The notes beneath the pieces were generated by a model, which worked only from the letters and a program-made list of their open reading frames with translations, was not told the DNA's origin and searched no databases. Positions 1 through 6,933 of a stretch of 21,037 bases of DNA are shown here, one piece after another. The stretch is taken from positions 1 to 21,037 of the forward strand of contig CAKQWR010000010.1 of assembly GCA_934279105.1 (NCBI GenBank), given 5' to 3'. The translations under genes and the position numbers were made by a program. Origin of the DNA: an uncultured Oribacterium sp. Lineage in GTDB: Bacteria; Bacillota; Clostridia; Lachnospirales; Lachnospiraceae. Each line of letters begins with the position of its first letter. The first letter of the stretch is position 1.

Positions 1-411
1 ATGCTCTTCTGATTCCATTATAATCTCGATATAGAGATTTGGAACATTTTCCGCGAGATTCACATCGCAGATTTTCGTCTCATTGAGTCGTCTGCACTCC
101 TCACGATCTTCATCGGTCACACCGGCGATGACTTCCAGCTTCTTATCCGGATCGCCGCCGACCATACCAAGAATAGCGGCTACCTCGATACCCTTCTGTC
201 CACCAGAATTCGGTACCGTTACGCCCTTGACATTCTTGATCATGTTACCGGAGCAGTTTACTGTGATGCGCGTCGGCATCTCTCCCAAGAGTCTCCGGGC
301 CTCGGCTGCCGCATAAGCGATTGCAATCGGCTCCGTACAGCCCATCGCCGGGATCAACTCCGCACGTAAGATCGCTGTGTAATTCTGGTACTCATTTTCA
401 CTCAGCTTCAT
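1..411 (-). CDS. CyuA-like L-cysteine desulfidase (UPF0597 family), N-terminal part
   Basis: This is the first 137 codons of a gene that runs off the left edge of the window, so the C-terminus is missing. The protein begins MKLSENEYQNYTAIL and contains the block PAMGCTEPIAIAYAAA (about residues 21-36). That block is diagnostic for the UPF0597/CyuA family, in which the Cys (C25 here) is thought to help bind a 4Fe-4S cluster. Further on come VNCSGNMIKNVKGVTVPNSG and a Gly-rich GMVGGDP stretch, also typical. Family members degrade L-cysteine to pyruvate, ammonia and sulfide in the cytoplasm; some are annotated as serine dehydratase alpha-like. The start is set by an AGGAGG-like site (about 417-425) 7-9 nt upstream of ATG. 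The gene stands alone behind 374 nt of non-coding DNA. Family assignment is firm; the exact substrate (Cys versus Ser) is not shown by the sequence. Confidence 0.86.
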   Translation of the reverse strand, partial: MKLSENEYQNYTAILRAELIPAMGCTEPIAIAYAAAEARRLLGEMPTRITVNCSGNMIKNVKGVTVPNSGGQKGIEVAAILGMVGGDPDKKLEVIAGVTDEDREECRRLNETKICDVNLAENVPNLYIEIIMESEEH

Positions 412-535
412 ACGCTTTTCCTCCTTTTCTTTGCCACCCGGGAACACCCCGGACAGCCTACTGATCATATGCAGTGCAGGATGAATGAACACTCTTAATC
501 CGCATTTTGCCTGCTCATAGCATTAACCACACCAC

Positions 536-546
536 TAATATTACCA
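536..546 (-). promoter_or_regulatory. Candidate GntR-type operator, copy 1
   Basis: The plus strand reads TAATATTACCA, a one-base variant of TGATATTACCA found at 1810-1820. The pair fits a dyad TGRTAWTAYCA, similar to FadR-type GntR sites (TGGTNNNACCA-like). It lies about 25 nt downstream of the expected start of transcription for the desulfidase gene, where a bound repressor could block elongation. The regulator encoded at 2018-2668 is the natural candidate. The motif was found by eye and binding is inferred. Confidence 0.3.
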
Positions 547-577
547 GCATGTATGGCTACATACTATCACAAAGAAT

Positions 578-605
578 ATTGTATGAATATCTAAAGAATT
601 CACAA
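578..605 (-). promoter_or_regulatory. Candidate sigma-A promoter of the desulfidase gene
   Basis: On the minus strand TTGTGA (600-605) is followed after 16 nt by TACAAT (578-583). This is a reasonable match to -35 and -10 elements in AT-rich DNA. Transcription would start near 571 and read into the CyuA-like gene. Confidence 0.35.
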
Positions 606-641
606 ATATTTATAAATATTTTGTAAATCTTGCCCAAGCAA

Positions 642-689
642 GAGGCTTCCCACCATCCGTTGCATAGCCTTTCAAATGGTAGAAGCCTC
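642..689 (-). terminator. Long hairpin after the peptidase gene, possible terminator
   Basis: GAGGCTTC (642-649) and GAAGCCTC (682-689) are perfect complements, and the stem continues inward through an ACCAT/ATGGT pairing after one mismatch. The loop is about 20 nt. On the minus strand the stem is followed by TTGCTTGG and a second small hairpin rather than a clean T-tract. It may be an imperfect terminator or an mRNA 3'-end stabiliser. Confidence 0.35.
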
Positions 690-785
690 ATAAATTTTAA
701 GCATTCTCCGTTTTCTTCAGTATCTTTTCAACCATGAAAACGTCTCTTCATCCTGCTTTCTATTCTTTTTAATTATAACGTTTTA

Positions 786-1674
786 TCACTTCGATGGCGT
801 GGTGTTCAGCACGGTTACGTACTGCTGATTCTTCTCATTCGGTCCTAATACCTGATGATCGAACCACTGGCTCACATAACGCTCGAAATTAATGGTGTAG
901 TATCCATCCTGTAAATGATCGGACGTGTCATAAGAATCTGCGAATACGAGTACGTCATCGAGCATTACATCCGGTGTACCCATGTCGTCATATCCGATCA
1001 GAACCATCCAGTGGCCACCCCACTCAACACTCTCCATGATGATCGGCTTGCCTTCAGACAGCTGCTTCTTAATAAATGCTGCGAGCTCTTCCTCTTCCAA
1101 GAAGGAATAACCATCTTCATCCTGTGTATCCACGGAAGACTGAACCTCAAATCCACGGCTCTTCAGTGCTTCTACGATGGACGCCGTCGTTGCACCATAC
1201 GAACCATCTTCTCTTACATTATCGACATAGCGGATATCCATCTCCTTATCGAGGACATCCTCACCGATTTCCTCTCCGGTCAGATAATTCACCGTCATCA
1301 GTACACAGCAGCCGCCACAGCTACGTTCGGAAGACTGCTGATAGGTCTTAAAGTGATCCAGAAGTAGAAGTGTCTCCGGAAGGTCGGTTCCGTCATAATA
1401 ATTGATCGCTGGGAAATACGGAGAATTTTTCACATTTCCGAGATCCAGCATCGCAGCTGCGCCACCCACTTCACCATCAACCGGTACCTCCGGCATCAGG
1501 CGCTGTACATATGGATAACTGTTTTCATCCGCTTCCACTTCCTCTGCTGCTTCTGTCTCTGCCGGAGCCTCTGTCTCAGCAGCCGCTTCCGTCTTCGCCG
1601 GAGCTTCCGCTGCAAGCGACCAGTGACATCGCCATCGTTACTGCTACAACAAGTGCTACGATACTCTTTTTCAT
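786..1674 (-). pseudogene. C39-like papain-fold cysteine peptidase lipoprotein, frameshifted
   Basis: The gene appears to start at ATG 1674, behind GGGAGG, with a classic lipoprotein signal: MKK, a hydrophobic core and the lipobox LVAC at residues 18-21. That frame stops at TGA after 32 codons. The rest of the protein continues in another frame from about 1640 to 786, first as a Glu/Ala/Thr-rich linker typical of lipoproteins, then as a globular domain. The domain shows QQSSERSCGGCC (likely catalytic Cys in CGGCC, with an upstream Gln for the oxyanion hole), GGHWMVLIGYDD (catalytic His) and FADSYD (acidic residue). This matches peptidase_C39_2-type domains, with DNA suggesting extracellular anchoring. 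Joining the frames needs one base removed (or two added) near 1600-1620. Without the shift, translation could only begin at a GTG around 1538 with no signal. It could be a true null allele, a phase-variable gene or an assembly error. Confidence 0.75.
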
Positions 1675-1809
1675 GATGCCTCCCATCTTTTTTCTGTTCG
1701 TTCACGTCTCGAACAGCCTTTACGAATAATCGACTGATCCTATACAGCGTGTGATACATGAGCTTTTTACCATCTGGTATTTCATTATCCATATCTCAAA
1801 TCACATCAT

Positions 1810-1820
1810 TGATATTACCA
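1810..1820 (-). promoter_or_regulatory. Candidate GntR-type operator, copy 2
   Basis: The plus strand reads TGATATTACCA, an imperfect palindrome (TGRTAWTAYCA). It sits directly downstream of the -10 element of the peptidase promoter, overlapping the expected start of transcription. A GntR/FCD regulator is encoded just upstream. The sister site is at 536-546. Assignment to that regulator is inferred from position and motif shape only. Confidence 0.35.
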
Positions 1821-1823
1821 GTT

Positions 1824-1852
1824 ATAATAGATTCATCTTATCATAAGTGTAA
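1824..1852 (-). promoter_or_regulatory. Candidate sigma-A promoter of the peptidase lipoprotein gene
   Basis: TTACAC (1847-1852) is followed after 17 nt by TATTAT (1824-1829) on the minus strand. An alternative pair in the same stretch is TTGCCT with TAAGAT at 16 nt spacing. Either would place the start of transcription about 140-165 nt upstream of the lipoprotein ATG. Confidence 0.4.
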
Positions 1853-1946
1853 GGAAAGGCAATACAACGCATTACACAAAGAAAGGAATTACTTCTTGTG
1901 CAACTTTTTCGGAATATCGTTTCTTTTCACTTCACGGTCTTTCGGA

Positions 1947-1991
1947 ACAAAAACCGCCGGACGAAGAAGTTTCGCTTCTCTGTCCGGCGGT
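1947..1991 (-). terminator. Intrinsic terminator of the GntR gene
   Basis: On the minus strand ACCGCCGGAC pairs perfectly with GTCCGGCGGT, with an extra inner GAAG/CTTC pairing, followed immediately by TTTTTG. It lies 27 nt past the GntR stop codon. This is a textbook Rho-independent terminator. Confidence 0.9.
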
Positions 1992-2017
1992 ATATCGTTC
2001 TTTTATTCGTATTCTGT

Positions 2018-2668
2018 TTATCGTGCCTGGAGGAAGAAATCCTCGAAGCCGCCGAAATTATGGAGGTCGAGGCGGATGAATTCGATAACCGTAGCGGCAT
2101 CTTTCTTCCGAAGACCTTCGATAATATCGGTATGATGCTCGGTATCCTTTGACAGCAGCACATCCCGATTACTGTTCCAGTAAAACTGTGCATATGCACG
2201 GGTCAGACGGTTCATCGTAAGGCGAAGCTCCTGCAATGCGTAGTCATTATGCCAGAAGCTCATAAGTTTCAGATGGAAGGTTTCATTTGCTGCCCAATGC
2301 TCAAACGGTGTGCTCTCATCGTTCTTACAGTCTTCGTTCAGCTGCTCGAGCTCATCCAGCTGACGTTCGGTCAATGTATCGATCTTACGACTTATAAATC
2401 CACTTTCCAGAACGAAACGGAACTGCAGCATAGAGTACACATCATCTACCGAATAGGTGATAACCTCATAGCCGTAGCGTGGAATGCTTTTCAGTATACC
2501 ATCAGCGCACATCGCAATCAACGCATCGCGCACCGGCGATTTACTCACACCATACTTCTCCACCAGATCCTTCTCGTTAATAATGTCTCCGGAATGCAGA
2601 TTTCCTGCCAGAAGATCCGATTCTATGCTTTTATATACAAAGTCCTTCAGATTAGATGGTGCTCTCAT
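2018..2668 (-). CDS. GntR-family transcriptional regulator, FCD (FadR) subfamily
   Basis: The 216-residue protein has an N-terminal winged helix-turn-helix (about residues 5-70), with the GntR signature GDIINEKDLVEKYGVSKSPVRDALIAMCADG followed by the wing RYGYEV. Residues 75-212 form an all-helical FCD ligand-binding domain. It includes ETFHLKL (H132), HHTDII (H178/H179) and LDLHN (H203), positions where the family places metal- or effector-binding His residues. Regulators of this type sense small carboxylates, amino acids or sugar acids and usually act as repressors. The start is set by GGGGGAAG just before ATG. The gene has its own promoter (2713-2741) and a strong terminator, and may control the downstream peptidase and desulfidase genes through the two TGRTAWTAYCA sites. 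The effector is unknown. Confidence 0.92.
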   Translation of the reverse strand: MRAPSNLKDFVYKSIESDLLAGNLHSGDIINEKDLVEKYGVSKSPVRDALIAMCADGILKSIPRYGYEVITYSVDDVYSMLQFRFVLESGFISRKIDTLTERQLDELEQLNEDCKNDESTPFEHWAANETFHLKLMSFWHNDYALQELRLTMNRLTRAYAQFYWNSNRDVLLSKDTEHHTDIIEGLRKKDAATVIEFIRLDLHNFGGFEDFFLQAR

Positions 2669-2712
2669 TCTTCCCCCACACGTCTATATACTTCTTTAAA
2701 TAGTCTGTTATA

Positions 2713-2741
2713 ATCTTATCACTCTTTTGGGAATTTGTAAG
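2713..2741 (-). promoter_or_regulatory. Candidate promoter of the GntR gene
   Basis: CTTACA (2736-2741) and TAAGAT (2713-2718) are separated by 17 nt on the minus strand. A loose dyad, TGTTAT-N4-TTATCA (2706-2721), overlaps the -10 region and could serve autoregulation. Both are by-eye matches. Confidence 0.35.
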
Positions 2742-2742
2742 T

Positions 2743-2765
2743 ACAGGTTTCGATGCAAAACCTGT
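2743..2765 (-). terminator. Hairpin after tcdA, possible terminator
   Basis: ACAGGTTT and AAACCTGT form a perfect 8-bp stem with a 7-nt loop, 17 nt past the tcdA stop codon. The downstream side lacks a proper T-tract, so termination may be partial. The hairpin abuts the -35 element of the GntR promoter. Confidence 0.45.
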
Positions 2766-2782
2766 TAAATCTTCATAAACAT

Positions 2783-3547
2783 CTACATTGTTCTTTTTCG
2801 TGCTTCTTTTGTGAGATCCTTAATTACTTCTCCACCGATGATCAGCCCTGCAACCGAAGGTACAAACGCGACAGAGCCCGGCGTCGAACGACGGTTACTG
2901 AAATGCTCGACATCCGACGACACAGTCTCGTCGGAAGCATGGACCGCATCCGCGATCGGTGTCAATGCTTCTTCCGTGGAGTATACAACCTTCAGATGCT
3001 TCACATTTCGTTTTTTCAGCTCCCGACGCATAACGCGTGCAAGTGGATCAATCGAGGTTTTATAGATATCCGCCACCTGGAATTTCGTCGGATCCAGTTT
3101 ATTCCCGGCGCCCATGCTGCTGATGATCGGCGTGCCGGTTTCCTGGCAGGCCATCACAAGTTGGATCTTCGCGGTGACCGTGTCGACCGCATCGATGACA
3201 TAATCATAATCTTCGAAATGGAATTCCGCACTGGTTTCCGGAAGAAAAAAGCACTCATGTCGATGCACGATGCAGTCCGGGTTAATGTCATGGATACGCT
3301 CTGCCATCACCTCGGTCTTATACCGACCGACGGTCTGATGGGTCGCGATGATCTGTCGGTTAATGTTCGTGAGACATACGGTATCGTTATCCACGAGGTC
3401 GATCGTACCGACGCCGGAACGCGCGAGTGCCTCGGCAGCGAAGCCACCGACACCACCGACACCGAAAACGATCACACGGGCGTGCTGCAGGATATCGACC
3501 GCTTCTGCACCGAGGAGAAGACGAGTTCTCGAAAATTGATCAAGCAT
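2783..3547 (-). CDS. tcdA: tRNA threonylcarbamoyladenosine dehydratase (TcdA/CsdL, E1-like)
   Basis: TcdA is an ATP-dependent E1-like enzyme that cyclises the t6A modification at position 37 of ANN-decoding tRNAs to ct6A. The 254-residue protein opens with MLDQFSRTRLLLG, the usual start of the family. It has the nucleotide-binding loop VFGVGGVGGFAAEAL (about residues 27-41), then LVDNDTVCLTNINRQ, the ThiF/MoeB adenylation motif (NxNRQ), and D(A)VDTVTAK further on. Length is close to the E. coli protein (268 aa). The ATG at 3547 is preferred because AAAGGT lies 7-8 nt upstream; an upstream in-frame extension to 3592 has no ribosome binding site and reads through non-protein-like sequence. It lies downstream of the phosphotransferase gene but behind a terminator, with no obvious promoter of its own. 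Confidence 0.93.
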   Translation of the reverse strand: MLDQFSRTRLLLGAEAVDILQHARVIVFGVGGVGGFAAEALARSGVGTIDLVDNDTVCLTNINRQIIATHQTVGRYKTEVMAERIHDINPDCIVHRHECFFLPETSAEFHFEDYDYVIDAVDTVTAKIQLVMACQETGTPIISSMGAGNKLDPTKFQVADIYKTSIDPLARVMRRELKKRNVKHLKVVYSTEEALTPIADAVHASDETVSSDVEHFSNRRSTPGSVAFVPSVAGLIIGGEVIKDLTKEARKRTM

Positions 3548-3604
3548 AGATTTACCTTTCATATAAAAAACGATCGACGTACCGTATCGCACGGTGCGTG
3601 CTTC

Positions 3605-3642
3605 AATTAAATAGAAAGCGCTGCCGACAGTTCGACAGCGCT
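3605..3642 (-). terminator. Intrinsic terminator of the phosphotransferase gene
   Basis: AGCGCTG (3617-3623) pairs with CAGCGCT (3636-3642), with a 12-nt loop. On the minus strand it is followed by TTCTATTTAATT. It lies about 100 nt past the stop codon and some 60 nt before the tcdA start. Confidence 0.7.
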
Positions 3643-3737
3643 CTTATCATATTCGGTTTTTTTAATACTTGTCAATCAGAACCGATACACCTCCGGGCGC
3701 AGATTTATCACCTGCCGGACGCCGGCGTATATACGCG

Positions 3738-4487
3738 TTACATCAGATCGGCGACATTGAGCCAGCTCTCGAGAATTTCCTTCTCCTCCGGACGCTGCTT
3801 GGTCAGGTTTGCAGCTGCCACGATCGGAAGCCACTTATGAACATAGCTCTTGTCGGTGTTGGTCTTCGCGCAGAAATCCTGATAGTACTTCTCTGCGATC
3901 TCACGATCCTCGAGATACAGTGACGTATAGGTTCTGGCTACATCAGCACTTGCATTACCCTGTGCTGCATGTACCCAGTCGATCAGGTACATGGTGCCAT
4001 CCTCTGCTACGATGATGTTATCCGGACGGAAATCACCGTGCAGGAGCTTGAAGTGCTTCGGCATGGACTCGAGACGGGTCAGCAACTCATAACGGGTGCT
4101 GGCGTCGATGGTGTTGAGTCCGTTGATCTGGTAGGTCAGCTTATCGCGAAGCTTCTGGAGCAGCGGTGCCTTCTTCGTGAACATCAGCATCTGGAGATCT
4201 ACCATCTGAGCGATGTATGCATCTCTCTTCTCCGGATTCTCCTTCATGAGCTCAGCGAGGGTCTTACCTGGGATGTACTCACGCTCGATCACCCACTGCC
4301 CCTCTTCCTCGTAGATACCGAGAACCTTAGGTACATGGATGCCTTCGATGGTCTCTACACGTACGTGCGAGAAAGCCTCGTGGAAAACTTCTGCCTTGTC
4401 AAACGACTTCTCAAAAATTTTCAGGATCTTATCACCATCGCGATAGACACTCTTGCCAGCTTTTTTAGATAATAATTCTCTAGCCAT
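3738..4487 (-). CDS. APH-fold phosphotransferase family protein
   Basis: The 249-residue protein has the compact kinase fold of aminoglycoside/choline-type phosphotransferases. An N-lobe Lys sits in KILKIFE (K23). The Brenner-type catalytic loop is LLHGDFRPDNIIV (H150, D152, N157), and the metal-binding motif is MYLIDWVHAAQG (D170). The linker EREYIPGKTLAEL fits the hinge. The start has AAAAAGGAG ten nt upstream. Relatives include TP53RK/Bud32-like and spore-coat or choline kinases; nothing in the sequence gives the substrate, and resistance to aminoglycosides should not be assumed. It is cytoplasmic, with no membrane segments. The gene is preceded by an AT-rich inverted repeat after glgB and followed by a terminator, so it is probably a single-gene unit. 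Confidence 0.85.
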   Translation of the reverse strand: MARELLSKKAGKSVYRDGDKILKIFEKSFDKAEVFHEAFSHVRVETIEGIHVPKVLGIYEEEGQWVIEREYIPGKTLAELMKENPEKRDAYIAQMVDLQMLMFTKKAPLLQKLRDKLTYQINGLNTIDASTRYELLTRLESMPKHFKLLHGDFRPDNIIVAEDGTMYLIDWVHAAQGNASADVARTYTSLYLEDREIAEKYYQDFCAKTNTDKSYVHKWLPIVAAANLTKQRPEEKEILESWLNVADLM

Positions 4488-4549
4488 AGTTCGTTCTCCT
4501 TTTTTAAGTATACGACTATTTTACTACAGTTCATGAGAAAAGAAACCAT

Positions 4550-4573
4550 AATTTGTTAAATTAATAACAAATT
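4550..4573. repeat. Perfect AT-rich inverted repeat between glgB and the phosphotransferase gene
   Basis: AATTTGTTA (4550-4558) and TAACAAATT (4565-4573) are exact complements separated by 6 nt. On the minus strand the stem is followed by a pyrimidine-rich TGGTTTCTTTTCTC. It could act as a weak terminator for glgB or as an operator for the phosphotransferase gene. Confidence 0.6.
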
Positions 4574-4592
4574 TTCTTTATATAACTATTTA

Positions 4593-6728
4593 TTAATACT
4601 GAAAGCGGAATACAGCACAGCCATACCCTGGAAGCGCATAGTTTACACGGTATGGTCTTCCATCACACTCACCCTTCTTCGACTGGTAAACGTTCTTTCT
4701 GCCGTCCTTCGGATTCACGGCGCCGTTTTCATCGAAAATCAAGGTATAGCGTCCATGCGTCGGAACGCCGACCGCATAATCCGGACGCTCAACCGGTGTC
4801 ATGTTGATGGCGAAGACGAGGCTGTTCTTTCCTGTATGATCCTTCCGGATGAAACTGAAGATCGAACGATCGGCATCGTCCGCATTGATCCACTCGAAGC
4901 CCTCCCAGCTGTCGTCCTGCTCCCACATCGCCGGATACTTCCGATACATATGGAGGAGGTCCCGGACGAAATTCTGAACGCCCTTGTGCTCCGGCTCTTC
5001 GGTGAGGTACCAGTCGAGCGCGACCTTCTCATCCCATTCATGGAGCTGTGCGAAATCCTGCCCCATAAAGAGAAGCTTCTTGCCGGCATGACCGAACATG
5101 AAGAGATAACCACACTTTAAGTTTCGGAACTTATCCTCGTAGAGGCCCGGCATCTTGTTGATCATCGAACACTTGAGATGTACGACCTCATCGTGGCTGA
5201 GCACCAGGATGAACTTCTCGGAAGAAGCATAGCTCATACCAAAGGTCATCTTATTATGTGCACCCTTACGGAAATACGGATCCAGCTTCATATAATCGAG
5301 GAAATCGTGCATCCAGCCCATGTTCCACTTATAGGTGAAGCCGAGACCATCATACTCCGGTGCAGCCGTTACCTTCGGCCATGCCGTCGACTCCTCCGCG
5401 ATGATGATGGTGCCATCATTGCGTCCGCGAATGATGGAGTTCAGATGCTTGAAGAACTCGATGGCCTCGAGATTTCCGTTTCCACCGTACTTATTCGGTA
5501 CCCATTCACCATCCTTGCGACCATAATCGAGGTAGAGCATCGAAGCCACCGCGTCGACGCGAAGACCATCGATATGATACTCATCAAACCAGTAGACTGC
5601 GTTCCCGATCAGGAAGTTCTGCACCTCGTTCTTGCCGTAGTCGAAAATCTTCGTCCCCCAGTCCGGATGCTCCCCCTTGCGAGGGTCTGCATACTCATAG
5701 GTCGGTGTGCCGTCGAAATCCGCAAGTCCCTGCGCATCCTTCGGAAAGTGCGCCGGTACCCAGTCGAGAATCACACCAATTCCATGCTGGTGAAGATAAT
5801 CCACCATGTACATGAAATCCTTCGGTGAACCATGACGACTCGTCGGTGCAAAATAACCGGTCACCTGGTAGCCCCAGCTGGCATCCAGCGGATGCTCCGC
5901 GATTCCCATCAGCTCGACATGCGTATAACCCATGTCATTACAGTACTCCGCAAGCTCATGTGCAGCCTCAGCATAGGTATAGAAGCCGTTCTTCTCCTCA
6001 CGATTCTTCTTACGCCAGGATCCGAGATGGCACTCGTAAATCGCCATCGGCTGTGCGAAGGTCGGCGTCTTCGCACGCGTGCTCATCCAGTGCGCATCCG
6101 CCCAGCCGTAATTTGCGGTATCCGCTGTCTTCGATGCGGTACCCGGACGGAACTCCGCGGAAAATGCATATGGATCCGCCTTGTACAGAATATCGCCACG
6201 CTGTGTATGAATCGCAAACTTATAGATCTCGCCGAAGCCCATGCCCTCGATGAAACCTTCATAGATACCACTGCTCTCGAGTGGCAGCATATAGTTCGCC
6301 TCAACATTCCACTCGTTCCGGTCGCAAACGATGGAAACCGCCTTTGCATGCGGTGCCCAGACAGCGAAATGCATTCCCTTCTTGCCATGCAGTGTCGCCG
6401 GATGTGCGCCCATCTTCTCATAGATCTTATAATCTCGACCCTCGCCGAAGAGATAACGGTCAAGCTCGGTGATAAACACCGGGTCCAATGCTTCCGACGC
6501 AGCGCTCGTCACGGAGGTTTTCGTCTGTAGCTTCGAAACGCTCTTGTGTGCTGCCGATGCCGTCTTCTCCACCGCCTTTACCGGTGCTGTAGCCGTCGGC
6601 TTCGAGCTCGGCTCTACCTTCTGCTCGGCTGCCTTCGGCGCTGTCGTATTTACTGTTGTCTTCTGTGTATCCTTACATTCCGGCTTCGCATTTCTGCGCG
6701 CCTTTGATTTTCTCGATCTGGTGGCCAT
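4593..6728 (-). CDS. glgB: 1,4-alpha-glucan branching enzyme (GH13_9)
   Basis: The enzyme cuts alpha-1,4 glucan chains and re-joins them as alpha-1,6 branches during glycogen synthesis. Residues 1 to about 82 are a Lys/Ala/Thr/Pro-rich low-complexity extension. Next come a CBM48-type domain (about 105-195, HFAVWAPHAKAVSIV), the GH13 barrel and a C-terminal beta domain. Catalytic motifs (numbered from ATG 6731) are HIDGLRVDAVASML (nucleophile D393), IIIAEEST (acid E446) and LSHDEVVH (D514), with ILDWVPAHFP upstream. Two ATGs follow GGAGG directly; the second (6728) has the better spacing of 5 nt, the first only 2. The protein has 711 residues; bacterial enzymes of this class are usually about 630-730. 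No glgC, glgA or glgP lies beside it in this window; the next gene upstream is another GH13 enzyme. Confidence 0.96.
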   Translation of the reverse strand: MATRSRKSKARRNAKPECKDTQKTTVNTTAPKAAEQKVEPSSKPTATAPVKAVEKTASAAHKSVSKLQTKTSVTSAASEALDPVFITELDRYLFGEGRDYKIYEKMGAHPATLHGKKGMHFAVWAPHAKAVSIVCDRNEWNVEANYMLPLESSGIYEGFIEGMGFGEIYKFAIHTQRGDILYKADPYAFSAEFRPGTASKTADTANYGWADAHWMSTRAKTPTFAQPMAIYECHLGSWRKKNREEKNGFYTYAEAAHELAEYCNDMGYTHVELMGIAEHPLDASWGYQVTGYFAPTSRHGSPKDFMYMVDYLHQHGIGVILDWVPAHFPKDAQGLADFDGTPTYEYADPRKGEHPDWGTKIFDYGKNEVQNFLIGNAVYWFDEYHIDGLRVDAVASMLYLDYGRKDGEWVPNKYGGNGNLEAIEFFKHLNSIIRGRNDGTIIIAEESTAWPKVTAAPEYDGLGFTYKWNMGWMHDFLDYMKLDPYFRKGAHNKMTFGMSYASSEKFILVLSHDEVVHLKCSMINKMPGLYEDKFRNLKCGYLFMFGHAGKKLLFMGQDFAQLHEWDEKVALDWYLTEEPEHKGVQNFVRDLLHMYRKYPAMWEQDDSWEGFEWINADDADRSIFSFIRKDHTGKNSLVFAINMTPVERPDYAVGVPTHGRYTLIFDENGAVNPKDGRKNVYQSKKGECDGRPYRVNYALPGYGCAVFRFQY

Positions 6729-6770
6729 CATGTCCTCCGTTAATATTTTATCGTGAGAATATTATACAAC

Positions 6771-6797
6771 AAAACGAGGGGATTTTCCCCTCGTTTT
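6771..6797 (-). terminator. Intrinsic terminator, downstream of the GH13 gene
   Basis: AAAACGAGGGG and CCCCTCGTTTT form a perfect 11-bp stem with a 5-nt loop. T residues end the 3' arm on either strand, so it could work in both directions. It lies about 137 nt past the GH13 stop codon. TATAAT (-10-like) lies just downstream on the minus strand (6760-6770 region), so the glgB promoter probably overlaps this element. Confidence 0.85.
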
Positions 6798-6933
6798 GAC
6801 ATTTTTGCCACATTGTACAGAGCAGTTCATTAGCCGACACATTTCGTCCGTTTGGATTTCTTCAATTCAATCCAACCATAGGTCAGCACGATAGCGCGGA
6901 GAGATGCGGGAGGTCTGCCGAACATTATGTACT

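Larger units (their letters stand above)
412..785. other. Intergenic region between desulfidase and peptidase genes
   Basis: These 374 nt contain no credible reading frame. The right half holds a long imperfect hairpin (642-689) and a second small hairpin, CTTGC/GCAAG (629-642), that probably end the peptidase transcript. The left half is AT-rich and holds a candidate promoter (578-605), an 11-bp dyad-like site (536-546) and the ribosome binding site of the desulfidase gene. If the promoter is right, the desulfidase mRNA has an untranslated leader of roughly 160 nt. Confidence 0.6.
1675..2017. other. Intergenic region between peptidase lipoprotein and GntR regulator
   Basis: This 343-nt stretch holds the strong terminator of the GntR gene (1947-1991), then AT-rich DNA with a candidate promoter (1824-1852) and an operator-like dyad (1810-1820). 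A 130-nt leader of no recognised structure follows, ending in the GGGAGG ribosome binding site of the lipoprotein. A frame that crosses this leader has no ribosome binding site and no protein-like composition. Confidence 0.6.

Noticed and set aside
1496..1792. A 98-codon minus-strand frame running through the lipoprotein leader
   Set aside because: No ribosome binding site, and its second half is a repetitive Arg/Gln run produced by the out-of-frame linker of the peptidase gene.
3548..3592. An upstream in-frame start for tcdA
   Set aside because: No ribosome binding site, and the added residues do not fit the family; ATG 3547 has AAAGGT in place.
2753..3610. A 285-codon plus-strand frame opposite tcdA
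   Set aside because: The minus-strand ThiF-type motifs are unmistakable; the plus frame is rich in Arg, Asp and His without domain features.
3738..4487. Aminoglycoside resistance enzyme
   Set aside because: Only the general APH kinase fold is visible; nothing points to an antibiotic substrate and the neighbours are housekeeping genes.
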